64,000 nt of DNA from Tateyamaria omphalii (GCF_019802125.1 NZ_JAHVHT010000003.1:186001-250000); one strand, 5' to 3'. Shown: positions 26,052 through 36,285, counted from the first letter of the stretch. Made by a program: numbers and translations. Notes: generated by a model not told the origin, from the sequence alone.

Positions 26052-27407
26052 ATGAGTCGGACGATGGGGAATCTGGGCATGGGACTTCACACGCAGCGCC
26101 GTGCCGTTCTGGTAACCGTGGCTCTGGCCGTTCTGGCAGGCTGCGCGGAACGCGAAACCATCCTGCCCGGCAAACGCGAGCCCGTGTCGGCCATCCTGTC
26201 GGCCCAAACGGCCGAGGCCGAGGCGCTCACAGACGCCGCGCGCGACATCAGCCTGCCGCCGCAGGTCGCCAATGCCGACGCCGCGCAAAGCTTTGGCACA
26301 CCGGCATTCCGCACCGATCACCCGCAACTGAACCGAACGCTCACGCCGATCTGGTCACTGGACATCGGCGCAGGCGACAGCCGCAAACACCGCATCGTGG
26401 CCGACCCGGTCGTGTCGGGCGGGCGTGTTTTCACGCTCGATGCCGAAACGACGGTCTCTGCCGTCTCGACCTCCGGCCAGCTGCTCTGGCAACGCGACAT
26501 CCTGCCAGCCCGCGCCGAAGGGGGTGAGGGCACAGGCGGCGGGCTCGCTGTTGACGGCAACGTGCTTTACGTCTCCAGCGGCCTCGGCACGCTCACGGCC
26601 CTCGACACCAGCACCGGCGGGCAGCTGTGGACGCAAGAACTTGAAGCCATCGGCGTCGGGCGTCCCACGGTTTTTGAAAACCTCGTTTACGTGATGGCGG
26701 GCGATGACACCGGCTGGGCCATTGAAAAGGACGATGGCCGCATCGCATGGCAGGTCACCAGTTCCGAGGCACGCACCAACGTGCTCGGTGGACCGGCGCC
26801 CATCGTGACGGACGGGCTCGCCGTCTTCTCCTTTGGCTCCGGCGAATTGCAGGCCGTGTTCCGTCAGGGCGGTCTGCGCCGCTGGGATGCGTCTGTTCTG
26901 GGCGAACGGCAGGGCCGCGCGCTGGCCAAGGTGGATGATGTCACCGGTCGCCCGATCGCCAAGGATGGCGTGATCTACGCCGGCAACCAGTCCGGGCGGA
27001 CGGTGGCCGTGGACGCAGGCTCCGGCACACCGATCTGGACGGCAGGAGAGGGCGCGATCGACACTGTCCTGCCCGTGGGCGACAGCGTATTCCTGATCTC
27101 GGACCGCAATGAACTGGTGCGGCTCAACGCCGAGGATGGCAGCCGCATCTGGGGCACCCGCTTGCCGAATTTCGTGCGCGAGCGGCCCCAGCGCCAGTCC
27201 GAAGTCTTTGCCCATCATGGCCCCGTCCTCGCTGGTGGGCGCCTGTTGGTGGCCTCCTCGGACGAGGTGCTGCGCAGCTTCGATCCGACAAACGGCAATC
27301 TCACCGGGGTGACAGACATTCCCGGCGGCGCCTCGACTGCGCCGGTCGTGGCGGGCCAAACGCTCTATGTCGTTTCGCGCAAGGGGCAGTTGCTGGCCTA
27401 TCGGTAA
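26052..27407 (+). CDS. bamB: Outer membrane protein assembly factor BamB
   Basis: A 451-residue lipoprotein. A signal peptide ends in the lipobox LAGC with the lipidated cysteine at residue 31. The mature part is a PQQ-type eight-bladed beta-propeller with repeating blade motifs such as GGRVFTLDAETTVSAVSTSGQLLWQRD and LYVSSGLGTLTALDTSTGGQLWTQE. BamB scaffolds the BamA complex that inserts beta-barrels in the outer membrane. GGAG precedes the ATG at 26052. The yfgM-bamB-der order supports the call. Confidence 0.92.
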   Translation: MSRTMGNLGMGLHTQRRAVLVTVALAVLAGCAERETILPGKREPVSAILSAQTAEAEALTDAARDISLPPQVANADAAQSFGTPAFRTDHPQLNRTLTPIWSLDIGAGDSRKHRIVADPVVSGGRVFTLDAETTVSAVSTSGQLLWQRDILPARAEGGEGTGGGLAVDGNVLYVSSGLGTLTALDTSTGGQLWTQELEAIGVGRPTVFENLVYVMAGDDTGWAIEKDDGRIAWQVTSSEARTNVLGGPAPIVTDGLAVFSFGSGELQAVFRQGGLRRWDASVLGERQGRALAKVDDVTGRPIAKDGVIYAGNQSGRTVAVDAGSGTPIWTAGEGAIDTVLPVGDSVFLISDRNELVRLNAEDGSRIWGTRLPNFVRERPQRQSEVFAHHGPVLAGGRLLVASSDEVLRSFDPTNGNLTGVTDIPGGASTAPVVAGQTLYVVSRKGQLLAYR

Positions 27408-27453
27408 ACACCGGGCCAGACGTCCCCGCGACACGGGCTCCCGTCACCTGCCA

Positions 27454-27963
27454 CTACATCTCCGGTTTCGCCGCAGAGCGATAAATGACCTGCTCCGCGC
27501 CAAACCGCTGAAGCCGCGCCACCTCGGTCATGCCCAAACGCTCCAGCAACCGGCAGGACGCGGTGTTGGCACTTTGGGTTTCCGCAATCACGCGCTCCAG
27601 ACCGTCGCCATGCAACACGTGATCCAGAACCGCGCCAACAGCCTCGTGCGCAAACCCCTTGCCCCAGATAGCAGGATCGAACTGATACGACACCTCATAA
27701 TCGGTCCCGTCCTTGTGGGGGCTCAACTCGACAAGTCCCAGCGGCACATCATCCCCAGACCGGCACACAATCCAGGCCGCCACCCCATCCGGCAATGACA
27801 GGTAATCCCGAAATCGCCGGACCGCATGTCGCCACGGAACCGGCCCGCCCAGATAGCGGCGCGTGTCCGTATTCCCCAGTAAGCGAACGAAAAACCGACA
27901 GTCCCGCAAGACAGGCGGGCGCAGGACCAACCGGTCGGTTCGTATCTCTGCCGGGAACATCAT
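27454..27963 (-). CDS. GNAT-family N-acetyltransferase
   Basis: A 169-residue acetyltransferase resembling RimJ/RimL types. It opens with the substrate-binding TDRLVLRPP, and the acetyl-CoA loop is in [47 protein letters not shown] is the typical C-terminal block. The acceptor is unknown. The open frame runs further upstream into der on the other strand, but only this part has family motifs, so the ATG at 27963 is used. It lies between bamB and der on the opposite strand. Confidence 0.85.
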   Translation of the reverse strand: MMFPAEIRTDRLVLRPPVLRDCRFFVRLLGNTDTRRYLGGPVPWRHAVRRFRDYLSLPDGVAAWIVCRSGDDVPLGLVELSPHKDGTDYEVSYQFDPAIWGKGFAHEAVGAVLDHVLHGDGLERVIAETQSANTASCRLLERLGMTEVARLQRFGAEQVIYRSAAKPEM

Positions 27964-28078
27964 GGATACAGAAAAAGCCGATGCATCCCGCAAGGCAAGA
28001 CCGGGGCCACACCCACCCCCTTTAAGTGGGCGCGCGCATGGTCTATGTGCACGGCTTGATCTGTCGGATACGCACCCC

Positions 28079-29530
28079 ATGACCATGACCCTCGCCATTG
28101 TCGGACGGCCCAATGTGGGCAAGTCGACGCTGTTCAACCGCCTTGTCGGCAAGCGCCTTGCGCTGGTCGATGACCAACCGGGCGTGACGCGCGATCTGCG
28201 CGAGGGGCCGGGCAAGCTGGCCGATCTGCGCTTTACCGTCATCGACACTGCCGGTCTGGAAGAGGCGACAGATGACAGCCTGCAGGGCCGGATGCGCAAG
28301 CTGACCGAACGCGCCGTGGACATGGCCGATGTGTGCCTGTTCATGATCGACGCGCGGGCGGGGGTCACGCCTACCGATGAAATCTTTGCCGACATCCTGC
28401 GCAAGCGCGCCGATCACGTGCTGCTGGCCGCGAACAAGGGCGAAGGGGCCGCCGCAGACGCCGGGGTGCTCGAAGCCTTCTCGCTTGGCCTTGGCGAACC
28501 CATCCGCCTGTCTGCCGAGCATGGCGAGGGCCTGACGGACCTCTATGCCCAATTGCAGCCCCTTGCCGATCTCTTCGCGGAGAAAAACGCGCAGGAAGAC
28601 CCCGAAACCGACGTGAGCGTGGACGAGGAGGATACCGACGAGGTCCCCCAACCCACGGCTTCGAAACCCCTGCAAGTGGCCGTGGTGGGCCGCCCGAACG
28701 CGGGCAAATCCACCCTCATCAACCGCATCATCGGCGAAGACCGCCTTCTGACCGGTCCCGAGGCCGGGATCACCCGCGACGCAATCTCCCTGCGCACCGA
28801 CTGGGACGGCACGCCCATGCGCATCTTCGACACCGCAGGCATGCGCAAGCGGGCCAAGGTGCAGGAAAAGCTGGAAAAACTCTCCGTCTCTGACGGCCTG
28901 CGTGCGGTGAAATTCGCCGAGGTGGTTGTCGTGCTCCTCGATGCCGCCATCCCCTTCGAACAACAGGACCTGCGGATCGCAGACCTCGCCGAACGCGAAG
29001 GGCGTGCGGTCGTCATCGCCATCAACAAATGGGATGTCGAGGACGACAAGCAGGCCAAGCTGAAAGAGCTGAAAGAGAGCTTTGAACGGCTTCTGCCCCA
29101 GCTTAAAGGCGCCCCGCTCGTGACCGTCTCGGCCAAGACCGGTCGCGGCCTCGACCGTCTGCACGGCGCCATCCTGCGCGCCTATGACGTCTGGAACCGC
29201 CGTGTGCCCACGGCGGCTCTGAACCGCTGGCTGACCGGTATGCTCGAACAGCACCCGCCGCCCGCACCGCAAGGCAAACGGATCAAGCTGCGTTACATGA
29301 CCCAGGCCAAGACCCGGCCGCCAGGTTTCGTCGTGATGTGCTCGCACCCCGACAAGGTGCCCGAAAGCTACAACCGCTATCTGGTCAATGGTTTGCGTCT
29401 CGACTTCGACATGCCGGGCACGCCGATCCGTCTCTTCATGCGCGGCCAAAGCGACGCCAACCCCTACAAGGGCCGGAAAAAGGCAGGGCCATCCAAGCTG
29501 CGCAAACATACCGAAGGGCGGCGCAGCTGA
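28079..29530 (+). CDS. der: Ribosome biogenesis GTPase Der (EngA)
   Basis: A 483-residue essential GTPase with two tandem G domains followed by a KH-like C-terminal domain. Walker A motifs GRPNVGKST (about 10) and GRPNAGKST (about 205), DTAGL and DTAGM switch II motifs, and NKWD (second domain) are visible. In the first domain the usual NKxD reads NKGE. It acts in 50S subunit assembly. The true start is the ATG at 28079; the upstream open frame overlaps the GNAT gene on the other strand and has no homology features. Confidence 0.95.
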   Translation: MTMTLAIVGRPNVGKSTLFNRLVGKRLALVDDQPGVTRDLREGPGKLADLRFTVIDTAGLEEATDDSLQGRMRKLTERAVDMADVCLFMIDARAGVTPTDEIFADILRKRADHVLLAANKGEGAAADAGVLEAFSLGLGEPIRLSAEHGEGLTDLYAQLQPLADLFAEKNAQEDPETDVSVDEEDTDEVPQPTASKPLQVAVVGRPNAGKSTLINRIIGEDRLLTGPEAGITRDAISLRTDWDGTPMRIFDTAGMRKRAKVQEKLEKLSVSDGLRAVKFAEVVVVLLDAAIPFEQQDLRIADLAEREGRAVVIAINKWDVEDDKQAKLKELKESFERLLPQLKGAPLVTVSAKTGRGLDRLHGAILRAYDVWNRRVPTAALNRWLTGMLEQHPPPAPQGKRIKLRYMTQAKTRPPGFVVMCSHPDKVPESYNRYLVNGLRLDFDMPGTPIRLFMRGQSDANPYKGRKKAGPSKLRKHTEGRRS

Positions 29531-29586
29531 CGCGGTTTACCCTTTGTTCATGATTTCAAGTCATTGAAATTGCGCTGAATTTGTAA

Positions 29587-29603
29587 TGTCCCAGCGTGGG
29601 ACA
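29587..29603. promoter_or_regulatory. 7-bp inverted repeat between convergent genes
   Basis: TGTCCCA-GCG-TGGGACA, a perfect palindrome directly after the stop of the TspO-like gene. It could be a short terminator stem without a T run, or a protein site. It lies between der and the TspO-like gene. Confidence 0.35.
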
Positions 29604-30299
29604 CTACCCGCGTGCAGCAAAGGCGATGATGACGGGCCGAACCATCAAAACCGCCCCCAAAAGCGCCAGAACCGCCACCGATCGCGGATCAAACCCATTC
29701 TGAACCGCGATGGCCACCAAGGCCCAGATCACCGCGATCCCATAGGTCGGCGCCCGCTCCAAACGCCGCTGAATAATCAACGCCAAAACAACCGCAGCCG
29801 TCACCATCACCCACGCTGCCGTCCCCCCGGACGTAAAACCATAGCCCGCCAGCATCAGCCCCAAGGCCACAAAACTCGCCGCACTCAGCCAGCCAGCATA
29901 AAGGCCCACCGGCCACGCTGCGGCCCAAGGATCCAGCCGCGGGCTGCGCCAGAGCGCAATCAGCGCGCTGATCAGCATCACCCAGATCAAAACCGTCGCC
30001 CAGACCGGACTTTGCACCGCCACCGGCAGCCAGACGCTGCCGACAGCCAAGGACACGGCCAGCGGCGCGCGCATGGGTACCCAATCCGGCGCTGACCAGC
30101 GCTTGATTGCGCCGAAGGCTGCACCGACAAGCAGCCAGAGATAAATCACGCCCCAGATGGCGAAGGCATAGCCCGCGGGCTGGACCGGCGGGTTCACCTG
30201 CGGAATGGGGAACTGATCACTCTCGAACCCGCCGAAATCGGGCACCCAGAACGGCGACGCGGCAAAGGTCAGGGTAAGGATCAGTACGAGGGCAGGCAT
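29604..30299 (-). CDS. TspO/MBR-like tryptophan-rich membrane protein
   Basis: A 231-residue protein with about six or seven hydrophobic helices. NPPVQPAGYAFAIWGVIYLWLL near residue 38 is the clear signature of TspO/MBR proteins, which bind tetrapyrroles and sterols; in Rhodobacter TspO affects pigment gene control. At 231 residues it is longer than the usual 150-160, so it belongs to an extended branch of the family. Tryptophans are frequent. It may relate to tetrapyrrole use, but there is no evidence in the neighbourhood. Confidence 0.75.
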   Translation of the reverse strand: MPALVLILTLTFAASPFWVPDFGGFESDQFPIPQVNPPVQPAGYAFAIWGVIYLWLLVGAAFGAIKRWSAPDWVPMRAPLAVSLAVGSVWLPVAVQSPVWATVLIWVMLISALIALWRSPRLDPWAAAWPVGLYAGWLSAASFVALGLMLAGYGFTSGGTAAWVMVTAAVVLALIIQRRLERAPTYGIAVIWALVAIAVQNGFDPRSVAVLALLGAVLMVRPVIIAFAARG

Positions 30300-30411
30300 G
30301 GATTTCCACCGTTTACAAAATTTCGCGTCCGGCTCATCTTTTAAGCAATAGCCGCATTTCAGCCAGGCAAAACGTAGTCTGGCACATTACATTTCAAGGA
30401 CTTGGCCCACG

Positions 30412-31485
30412 ATGACACGTATTGCGATTTTCTGTGACGGAACCTGGAACTCGCCAGACATCCCCGAACCCACCAGTGTGCACAAGCTCGCACAGGCACT
30501 GGTCAACGACCCGGCCAAGGGGCAGGTCGTGGCCTATTTCAAAGGGATCGGGACCGACAGGCGGTTTGATGGTCCCATGATGAAGATGCTCAACAAATAT
30601 GCCGGTGGAGCATTTGGGTGGGGGCTCGACGCCAAGGTCAAGCAGGCCTACCAGTTTCTCGCGCAGGCCTATCACAGCGGCGATGAGATTTATCTTTTCG
30701 GATTTTCACGTGGGGCTTATACCGCCCGGTCCGTGGCAGGGATGATCCGCAAATGTGGGATTGTGCAGGACACGAGTACCGATGGGATCAACAAGGCGTT
30801 TCAACTCTACCGCAAACGCGGCAAGCGGAACCACCCGGACGCGCCCCACATCCGCGCGGCGCGGCGCGAGATGTCTCCGAAATTTGGCACTTCTGTCAGT
30901 GACTTGGCTTGGCGCAACGACACGTCCCGCATGGTCGCCATCCCCTATCTCGGGGTCTGGGACACAGTGGGCGCACGGGGCATTCCGCCATCCCTGCTGG
31001 GACCGGTCGCGACGGTGTGGAACCTGCAATATGCATTCCATGACATGGCGCTGTCGAGCCTTGTACAATCTGCGCGCCACGCGCTGGCGCTGGACGAGTT
31101 GCGCGTGCTCTACAAGCCCGCGAAGTGGGACAATCTCGACGGTGACAAGGGCCTGAACAACGGTGATACAGGACCCCTGCGCCCTTACCAGCAGATGTGG
31201 TTCGTGGGCAATCACGGGATTGTCGGCGGGTCGGGGTCGTCGAAGGAATTGTCAGCGATCACGCTGGACTGGGTGGTGCAGGGCGCGGGGCGCTTAACCA
31301 TTGATCCGCAAACAAAATTCCCGCCGACCACACCCGATCCGCTGGTGGATGTACAGATGGACACGAGCCTGTCCTGGCTGAGGAAATGGCGGCAGGGGCC
31401 CATGTCCGATCTGGAACTGCACCCCTCGGTCACGGCGCGCAAAACGGGGCGGCCTGATTACCGCCCCGGATCCTTGCGGCTCTAG
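30412..31485 (+). CDS. DUF2235 domain hydrolase (Tle1-like)
   Basis: A 357-residue alpha/beta hydrolase family protein. It opens with [14 protein letters not shown], typical of DUF2235, and carries the nucleophile motif [16 protein letters not shown] (GxSxG, about residue 105). Some family members are type VI secretion phospholipases (Tle1). No VgrG, PAAR or immunity-like gene is beside it, and the protein has no signal peptide, so that role is not supported here. It ends with a four-base overlap against the serS stop on the opposite strand. Confidence 0.88.
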   Translation: MTRIAIFCDGTWNSPDIPEPTSVHKLAQALVNDPAKGQVVAYFKGIGTDRRFDGPMMKMLNKYAGGAFGWGLDAKVKQAYQFLAQAYHSGDEIYLFGFSRGAYTARSVAGMIRKCGIVQDTSTDGINKAFQLYRKRGKRNHPDAPHIRAARREMSPKFGTSVSDLAWRNDTSRMVAIPYLGVWDTVGARGIPPSLLGPVATVWNLQYAFHDMALSSLVQSARHALALDELRVLYKPAKWDNLDGDKGLNNGDTGPLRPYQQMWFVGNHGIVGGSGSSKELSAITLDWVVQGAGRLTIDPQTKFPPTTPDPLVDVQMDTSLSWLRKWRQGPMSDLELHPSVTARKTGRPDYRPGSLRL

Positions 31486-32774
31486 GAGAGCGACCCGTTG
31501 ACGGCCAAGGTCGTCTTGCCGCCCAGATAGGGTGCGAGTGCTTTGGGCAGGGACACCGAGCCGTCGGCTTGCTGGCCGTTTTCCAACACCGCAATCAGGC
31601 AGCGGCCCACGGCGAGGCCGGAGCCGTTAAGTGTATGAACGAACTGCGGTTTTCCGCCATCTGCGGGCTTGAACCGTGCGTTCATGCGGCGCGCCTGGAA
31701 GTCGCCCGTGGTCGAGACAGAGCTGATCTCGCGATAGGTGTTCTGTCCGGGCAACCACGCTTCGATATCATAGGTGCGGCGTGCGCCAAAGCCCATGTCG
31801 CCCGTGCATAGAACGACGGTTCTGTAAGGGATTTCAAGGGCTTCAAGGATGCCCTGGGCGCAATCAAGCATCCGTTTCTGCTCGTCTTCGGAGCCGTCGG
31901 GATGGGTGATCGACACCATCTCGACCTTTTCGAATTGGTGCTGCCGCAGCATCCCTGCAGTGTCGCGGCCTGCGCTGCCTGCCTCGGACCGGAAGCAGAG
32001 CGTGTGGGCCGTCATGCGGATGGGCAGTGTCGCCTCGTCCAGAATGTCGCCAGCGACCGTGTAGGTCAGGGGCACTTCGGAGGTCGGGACAAGCCACATG
32101 CCGTCCTCGGTCCGGTAGCTGTCTTCGCCGAATTTGGGAAGTTTATCAGTACCATACATGGCATCGTCGCGCACGAGCACGGGGCTGTTCACCTCTGTGA
32201 GCCCGTTCTGATCGACATGGGTGTCGATCATGAATTGCGCCAGTGCCCGGTGGATGCGGGCGACCGATCCCTTGAGCATGACGAAGCGGCTGCCGGAGGT
32301 TTTGGCGGCCGTTTCAAAGTCCATCGAGGCGGTGACGCCTGCAATGTCGAAATGCTCTTTTGCTTCGAAATCAAAGGTTTGCGGCTCACCCCATTTGTGG
32401 ATTTCCACATTATCGTCCTCGTCCGCGCCGTCTGGCACGTCGTCGGCTGGCAGGTTCGCGATACGCGCAAGGGCGTCGGTCAGCTCGGCGTCGAGCACTT
32501 TGGCCTCTTCCTGCATCTGCGCGATTTCCGCTTTCTTTTCAGCGACTAGGGCGCGCAGGCGCTGGAACTCATCCTCGTCCCCGCGGCCCTTGGCGTTGCC
32601 CACTTCCTTGCTGGCCTTGTTCTGTTCGGCCTGTGCGGTTTCGGCCGCGAGGATCTTGGCGCGGCGCGCTTCGTCGAGGGCCAGAAGGGACGACGACATC
32701 GCAGCGTCCCCACGGCGCGCGAGGGCGGCGTCGAAAGCGGCGGGATTGGCGCGGATGGCGCGAATGTCGTGCAT
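31482..32774 (-). CDS. serS: Serine-tRNA ligase (SerRS)
   Basis: A 430-residue class II aminoacyl-tRNA synthetase that charges tRNA-Ser. The N-terminal coiled-coil arm that grips the tRNA long arm spans about residues 30-105 ([17 protein letters not shown]). Catalytic motif 2 is seen in [26 protein letters not shown] and motif 3 in [22 protein letters not shown] precedes the ATG. Its 5' leader holds an unusual set of repeats (32887-33017). Confidence 0.97.
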   Translation of the reverse strand: MHDIRAIRANPAAFDAALARRGDAAMSSSLLALDEARRAKILAAETAQAEQNKASKEVGNAKGRGDEDEFQRLRALVAEKKAEIAQMQEEAKVLDAELTDALARIANLPADDVPDGADEDDNVEIHKWGEPQTFDFEAKEHFDIAGVTASMDFETAAKTSGSRFVMLKGSVARIHRALAQFMIDTHVDQNGLTEVNSPVLVRDDAMYGTDKLPKFGEDSYRTEDGMWLVPTSEVPLTYTVAGDILDEATLPIRMTAHTLCFRSEAGSAGRDTAGMLRQHQFEKVEMVSITHPDGSEDEQKRMLDCAQGILEALEIPYRTVVLCTGDMGFGARRTYDIEAWLPGQNTYREISSVSTTGDFQARRMNARFKPADGGKPQFVHTLNGSGLAVGRCLIAVLENGQQADGSVSLPKALAPYLGGKTTLAVNGSLS

Positions 32775-32886
32775 CGGTCTGATCCTTTGGACTGAAATTT
32801 ACGGTGCCGCCCCTATGCCCGATCAGGGGGCAGGGGCCAAGAGGTTAAGGCAGCGTACGGTGGGGCGGAGGCGGGGTGTTGCGGGC

Positions 32887-32999
32887 AAACTGCGATGTTT
32901 GGGGTTAAAACTGCGTGTTTTGGCGAGGCCAATTCCTGCCGAATTTGGCGGGTTTTGATGAAACTGCACATTTTGCCGATCAAGCTGCGCGTTTTCCTT
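32887..32999. repeat. Four imperfect direct repeats with 21-base spacing
   Basis: Copies of AAACTGCGNGTTTTGGCG begin at 32887, 32908, 32961 and 32982. The steps are 21, 53 and 21 bases, close to two, five and two helical turns, so all four face the same side of the helix. A weaker fifth copy may start near 32933, out of phase. This looks like an array of binding sites. Confidence 0.6.
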
Positions 33000-33017
33000 G
33001 GCGTATGAGCGCCAAGG
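32996..33017. promoter_or_regulatory. 8-bp inverted repeat next to the repeat array
   Basis: CCTTGGCG-N6-CGCCAAGG is a perfect palindrome directly after the last direct repeat. Only three T follow, so it is a weak terminator candidate; an operator is equally possible. Confidence 0.45.
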
Positions 33018-33302
33018 TTTCGTTAACGTTCTAAGGGTTTTAACGTTTGAAGACCGTCTTTAGGAATTGGGAAAGGTTTGGCCTAGGGGGCAGTGCGCAA
33101 AGCCGTCCGGACCCGTTGGACAGAGGCGCCTTGATCGCAGTTCCCCGTCGCTTACGGGACTGGCAGACGCAGTTTGATCGCACCGGCGTGATCTGTTGTG
33201 CCCGCAAACCCCTTTCCGCCTTGCACAGAACGGCCCCCGCCCATAGGTTCTGCCAAACTCTGAAGCGGGCCAGAATCCGCCCCAAGACCAAGGACAATTC
33301 CC

Positions 33303-33581
33303 ATGGAAGCCATCGGCCAGTTCATTCCCCTGATCCTGATCTTTGCGATCATGTATTTCTTGCTGATCCGGCCTCAGCAAAAGAAGGTCAAGGAGCACGC
33401 TGCCATGGTCGAGGCCCTGCGCCGGGGGGATCAGGTGGTGACCCAGGGCGGGCTGATCGGCAAGGTGTCAAAGGTCAAGGAAGACAATGAGGTCGAGGTG
33501 GAGCTGGCCGAGGGCGTGAAGGTCCGGGTCGTGAAGTCCACTATCGCGCAGGTGCTCAACAAGACCGAGCCTGCGAAGTAA
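33303..33581 (+). CDS. yajC: Preprotein translocase subunit YajC
   Basis: A 92-residue protein with a single N-terminal transmembrane helix (FIPLILIFAIMYFLLIRPQQKK) and a small soluble domain (RRGDQVVTQGGLIGKVSKV), both diagnostic of YajC. It associates with SecDF at the SecYEG translocon. Its stop codon overlaps the secD ATG by one base, so yajC, secD and secF form one operon. Confidence 0.95.
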   Translation: MEAIGQFIPLILIFAIMYFLLIRPQQKKVKEHAAMVEALRRGDQVVTQGGLIGKVSKVKEDNEVEVELAEGVKVRVVKSTIAQVLNKTEPAK

Positions 33582-35245
33582 TGCTTCAGATCGAGAGCTG
33601 GAAACGGGTTCTGATCTGGGCGCTGTGCGCGCTTGGCCTGATCCTGGCCCTGCCGAACGGGTTTTATACCCGCGTCGAGCAGCACAATGATGCGGCGCAG
33701 GCCATCGAGCTGGGCGCCGATACGCCGGAGAACCAGGCGCTGTTTGCGCAGTGGCCGGATTTCATGCCGTCGGCGCTGGTGAACCTTGGGTTGGACCTGC
33801 GCGGGGGCGCGCATTTGCTGGCCGAGGTGCAGGTAGAGGATGTCTATGCCAGCCGGATCGAGGCGATGTGGCCTGAGGTGCGCGATACCTTGCGCGCGGA
33901 GCGGGCGACCATTGGCACCATTCGGTTGCAGCCCTCGGACGCCGATGTGCTGCGCATTCGGATTGGCGAGCCTGCGGGGATGCAGCGGGCGTTGCAGCTT
34001 GTGCGGACGCTGGCGCAGCCGGTGCAAAGCCTGACGGCCGTGGGTGCGAACGACATTGTTGTCAGTGCCGATGGGCCGGATGTGGTCGTGGTTCAGTTGA
34101 GTGACGAGGAGAAGCTCGCCTCGGACGAGCGGACGGTGCAGCAGTCGTTGGAGATCGTGCGTCGTCGGATTGACGAGGTTGGTACGCGGGAGCCGACCAT
34201 TCAGCGTCAGGGCGCGCAGCGGATTCTCATTCAGGTGCCGGGCATCGGGTCGGCTGCCGAGTTGAAAGAGATCATCGGGACGACGGCGCAGTTGACGTTC
34301 AACCCGGTTGTGAACCGGACGTCGGACCAGAATGCGGCCCCCGGTGTGGGCAACAAGCTGGTGCCGTCGCTGGACGAGCCGGGGCTGTTTTATGTGATCG
34401 AGAGCGCGCCTGTGGTGACGGGTGAGGATCTGGTCGATGCGCAGCCGAGCTTTGATCAAAACGGCAACCCGGCGGTGTCTTTCCGGTTCAATACGACAGG
34501 CGCGCGGCGGTTTGGGGATTACACGGCTGAGAATATCGGCTCACCCTTTGCCATTGTGCTGGATGATGAGGTTGTGTCTGCCCCTGTGATTCAGAGCCAT
34601 ATCCCGGGTGGATCGGGGATTATCACCGGTCGTTTCTCGGTCGAGGAGTCGACGAACCTCGCCGTGTTGTTGCGCGCGGGTGCGTTGCCTGCGGAACTGA
34701 CGTTCCTTGAAGAGCGGACGATTGGGCCGGAGCTGGGGCAGGACAGTATTGATGCGGGCAAGGTGGCGACCATGGTCGCCTTTGCCGCTGTGCTGGTGTT
34801 CATGGGGTTGAGTTACGGTCTGTTCGGGCTGTTTGCCAATATTGCGCTGATCATCAATATCGGGCTGATCTTTGGTTTGCTCAGCATGATCGGGGCGACG
34901 CTGACCTTGCCGGGTATTGCAGGGATTGTGCTGACCGTGGGTATGGCTGTGGACGCCAATGTGCTGGTGTTCGAGCGCATCCGCGAGGAGTTGAAGTCGT
35001 CGCGCGGGCCTGCGCGGGCCATTGAATTGGGCTACGAAAAGGCTCTGTCGGCCATTCTGGATGCCAACATCACGACCTTCATCACCGCTGTGATCCTGTT
35101 CGCCATGGGGTCCGGCCCTGTGCGCGGGTTCGCGATCACGCTGGGGCTGGGCATTCTGACGTCCGTGTTTACCGCGATCTTCGTGACGCGGCTGATGGTG
35201 GTAATGTGGTTTGAACGCCGCCGCCCCAAGACAATCGAGGTGTAA
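33581..35245 (+). CDS. secD: Protein translocase subunit SecD
   Basis: A 554-residue inner-membrane protein that uses the proton gradient to pull secreted proteins to the periplasm. It has an N-terminal helix, the D1 motif LGLDLRGGAHLLAEV (about residue 70), a large periplasmic domain, and five C-terminal helices including GIVLTVGMAVDANVLVFERIREE (D5). The length is normal for alphaproteobacteria. It is followed by secF with almost no gap. Confidence 0.96.
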   Translation: MLQIESWKRVLIWALCALGLILALPNGFYTRVEQHNDAAQAIELGADTPENQALFAQWPDFMPSALVNLGLDLRGGAHLLAEVQVEDVYASRIEAMWPEVRDTLRAERATIGTIRLQPSDADVLRIRIGEPAGMQRALQLVRTLAQPVQSLTAVGANDIVVSADGPDVVVVQLSDEEKLASDERTVQQSLEIVRRRIDEVGTREPTIQRQGAQRILIQVPGIGSAAELKEIIGTTAQLTFNPVVNRTSDQNAAPGVGNKLVPSLDEPGLFYVIESAPVVTGEDLVDAQPSFDQNGNPAVSFRFNTTGARRFGDYTAENIGSPFAIVLDDEVVSAPVIQSHIPGGSGIITGRFSVEESTNLAVLLRAGALPAELTFLEERTIGPELGQDSIDAGKVATMVAFAAVLVFMGLSYGLFGLFANIALIINIGLIFGLLSMIGATLTLPGIAGIVLTVGMAVDANVLVFERIREELKSSRGPARAIELGYEKALSAILDANITTFITAVILFAMGSGPVRGFAITLGLGILTSVFTAIFVTRLMVVMWFERRRPKTIEV

Positions 35246-35246
35246 G

Positions 35247-36215
35247 ATGCGACTGAAGCTGGTCAAACAGGGCACCAATTTCGATTTTTTCAGCCGGTGG
35301 AAAGTCTGGTTGGGCATTTCCGGGCTGCTGATCGTGCTGGCGGCGGTGTCTTTCCTGTTGCAGGGGCTGAACTACGGCATCGACTTCCGCGGTGGGACGA
35401 CCGTGCGGACGGAGAGTGCGCAGCCGGTGGACATTGGTCTCTATCGTGACGCGCTGACGCCGCTGGAGTTGGGCGATATCTCGATCACCGAGGTGTTTGA
35501 TCCGACCTTTGACGCCGATCAGAACGTGGCGATGATCCGCATCCAGGCGCAGGAAGGGCAGGAGGCGGTGACGCCCGAGACCATCCGCGATGTGCAGGCG
35601 GCGTTGAGTGCGTCGGTGCCAGATATTCAGTTTGTGTCGGTGGAATCCGTCGGCCCGAAAGTGTCGGGCGAGTTGATCCAGACGGCGGCTATTGCGGTAA
35701 TTTTGGCCATCGGGGCGGTGCTGATCTATATTTGGTTGCGGTTCGAGTGGCAGTTTGCGCTGGGGGCCGTGGCGGCCCTTGTCCATGACGTGATCCTGAC
35801 CATTGGTGTGTTTTCCGAGCTTCAGATCAAGTTCGATCTGGCGATTATCGCGGCGCTTTTGACCATTGTGGGCTATTCGCTGAACGACACGGTCGTGGTG
35901 TTCGACCGGGTGCGGGAGAACCTACGGAAGTACAAGAAGAAGCCGCTGAACGAAGTTCTGAACATCTCGATCAATGAGACGTTGAGCCGGACTGTGATGA
36001 CCTCGGTTACGACCTTGCTGGCGCTGATTTCGCTGTACGTGCTGGGCGGGGATGTGATCCGTGGCTTTGTCTTTGCGATGATCTGGGGTGTGATTGTCGG
36101 GACGTATTCCTCGGTCTTTGTTGCGTCGACCATCCTGCTGTGGCTGGGCGTGAAGCGTGACTGGTCAAAGCCTGATGCGAATGCGGGCAACCAGTTTGCG
36201 AATGTGGACGCCTGA
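35247..36215 (+). CDS. secF: Protein translocase subunit SecF
   Basis: A 322-residue partner of SecD. GLNYGIDFRGGTTV (about residue 45) is the D1-like motif and VGYSLNDTVVVFDRVREN the helix motif facing SecD. Six transmembrane segments are visible. The ATG at 35247 is chosen because it follows the secD stop by one base and starts at the conserved RLKLVKQGTNFDFF. The next gene is unrelated to export: two TauE/SafE genes intervene before the Mth938-like and ccm genes. Confidence 0.95.
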   Translation: MRLKLVKQGTNFDFFSRWKVWLGISGLLIVLAAVSFLLQGLNYGIDFRGGTTVRTESAQPVDIGLYRDALTPLELGDISITEVFDPTFDADQNVAMIRIQAQEGQEAVTPETIRDVQAALSASVPDIQFVSVESVGPKVSGELIQTAAIAVILAIGAVLIYIWLRFEWQFALGAVAALVHDVILTIGVFSELQIKFDLAIIAALLTIVGYSLNDTVVVFDRVRENLRKYKKKPLNEVLNISINETLSRTVMTSVTTLLALISLYVLGGDVIRGFVFAMIWGVIVGTYSSVFVASTILLWLGVKRDWSKPDANAGNQFANVDA

Positions 36216-36250
36216 GGCGCTGGCCTAGCGCCGGCGCCGAACTGGCCCTT

Positions 36251-36275
36251 GCTTGCAGGCGCAGTGCCTGCAAGC
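36251..36275. repeat. 9-bp inverted repeat (hairpin) between secF and a TauE/SafE gene
   Basis: GCTTGCAGG, a seven-base loop and CCTGCAAGC, ending ten bases before the ATG at 36286. There is no T run. It may mark the junction where the TauE genes were inserted or fold near the ribosome binding site. Confidence 0.45.
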
Positions 36276-36285
36276 TGGGCACATC

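Larger units (their letters stand above)
32775..33302. other. 528-base divergent gap between serS and yajC, rich in repeats
   Basis: It must hold promoters for serS (minus) and yajC-secDF (plus). It contains helically spaced direct repeats (32887-32999), an eight-base inverted repeat (32996-33017) and a repeated TTAACGTT (33023-33030 and 33040-33047). Several open frames cross it but none has a good ribosome binding site or family motif, so no gene is called. Confidence 0.5.

Noticed and set aside
33047-33490. 147-codon frame before yajC
   Set aside because: It overlaps yajC in another frame and has no family motif; yajC has clear homology.
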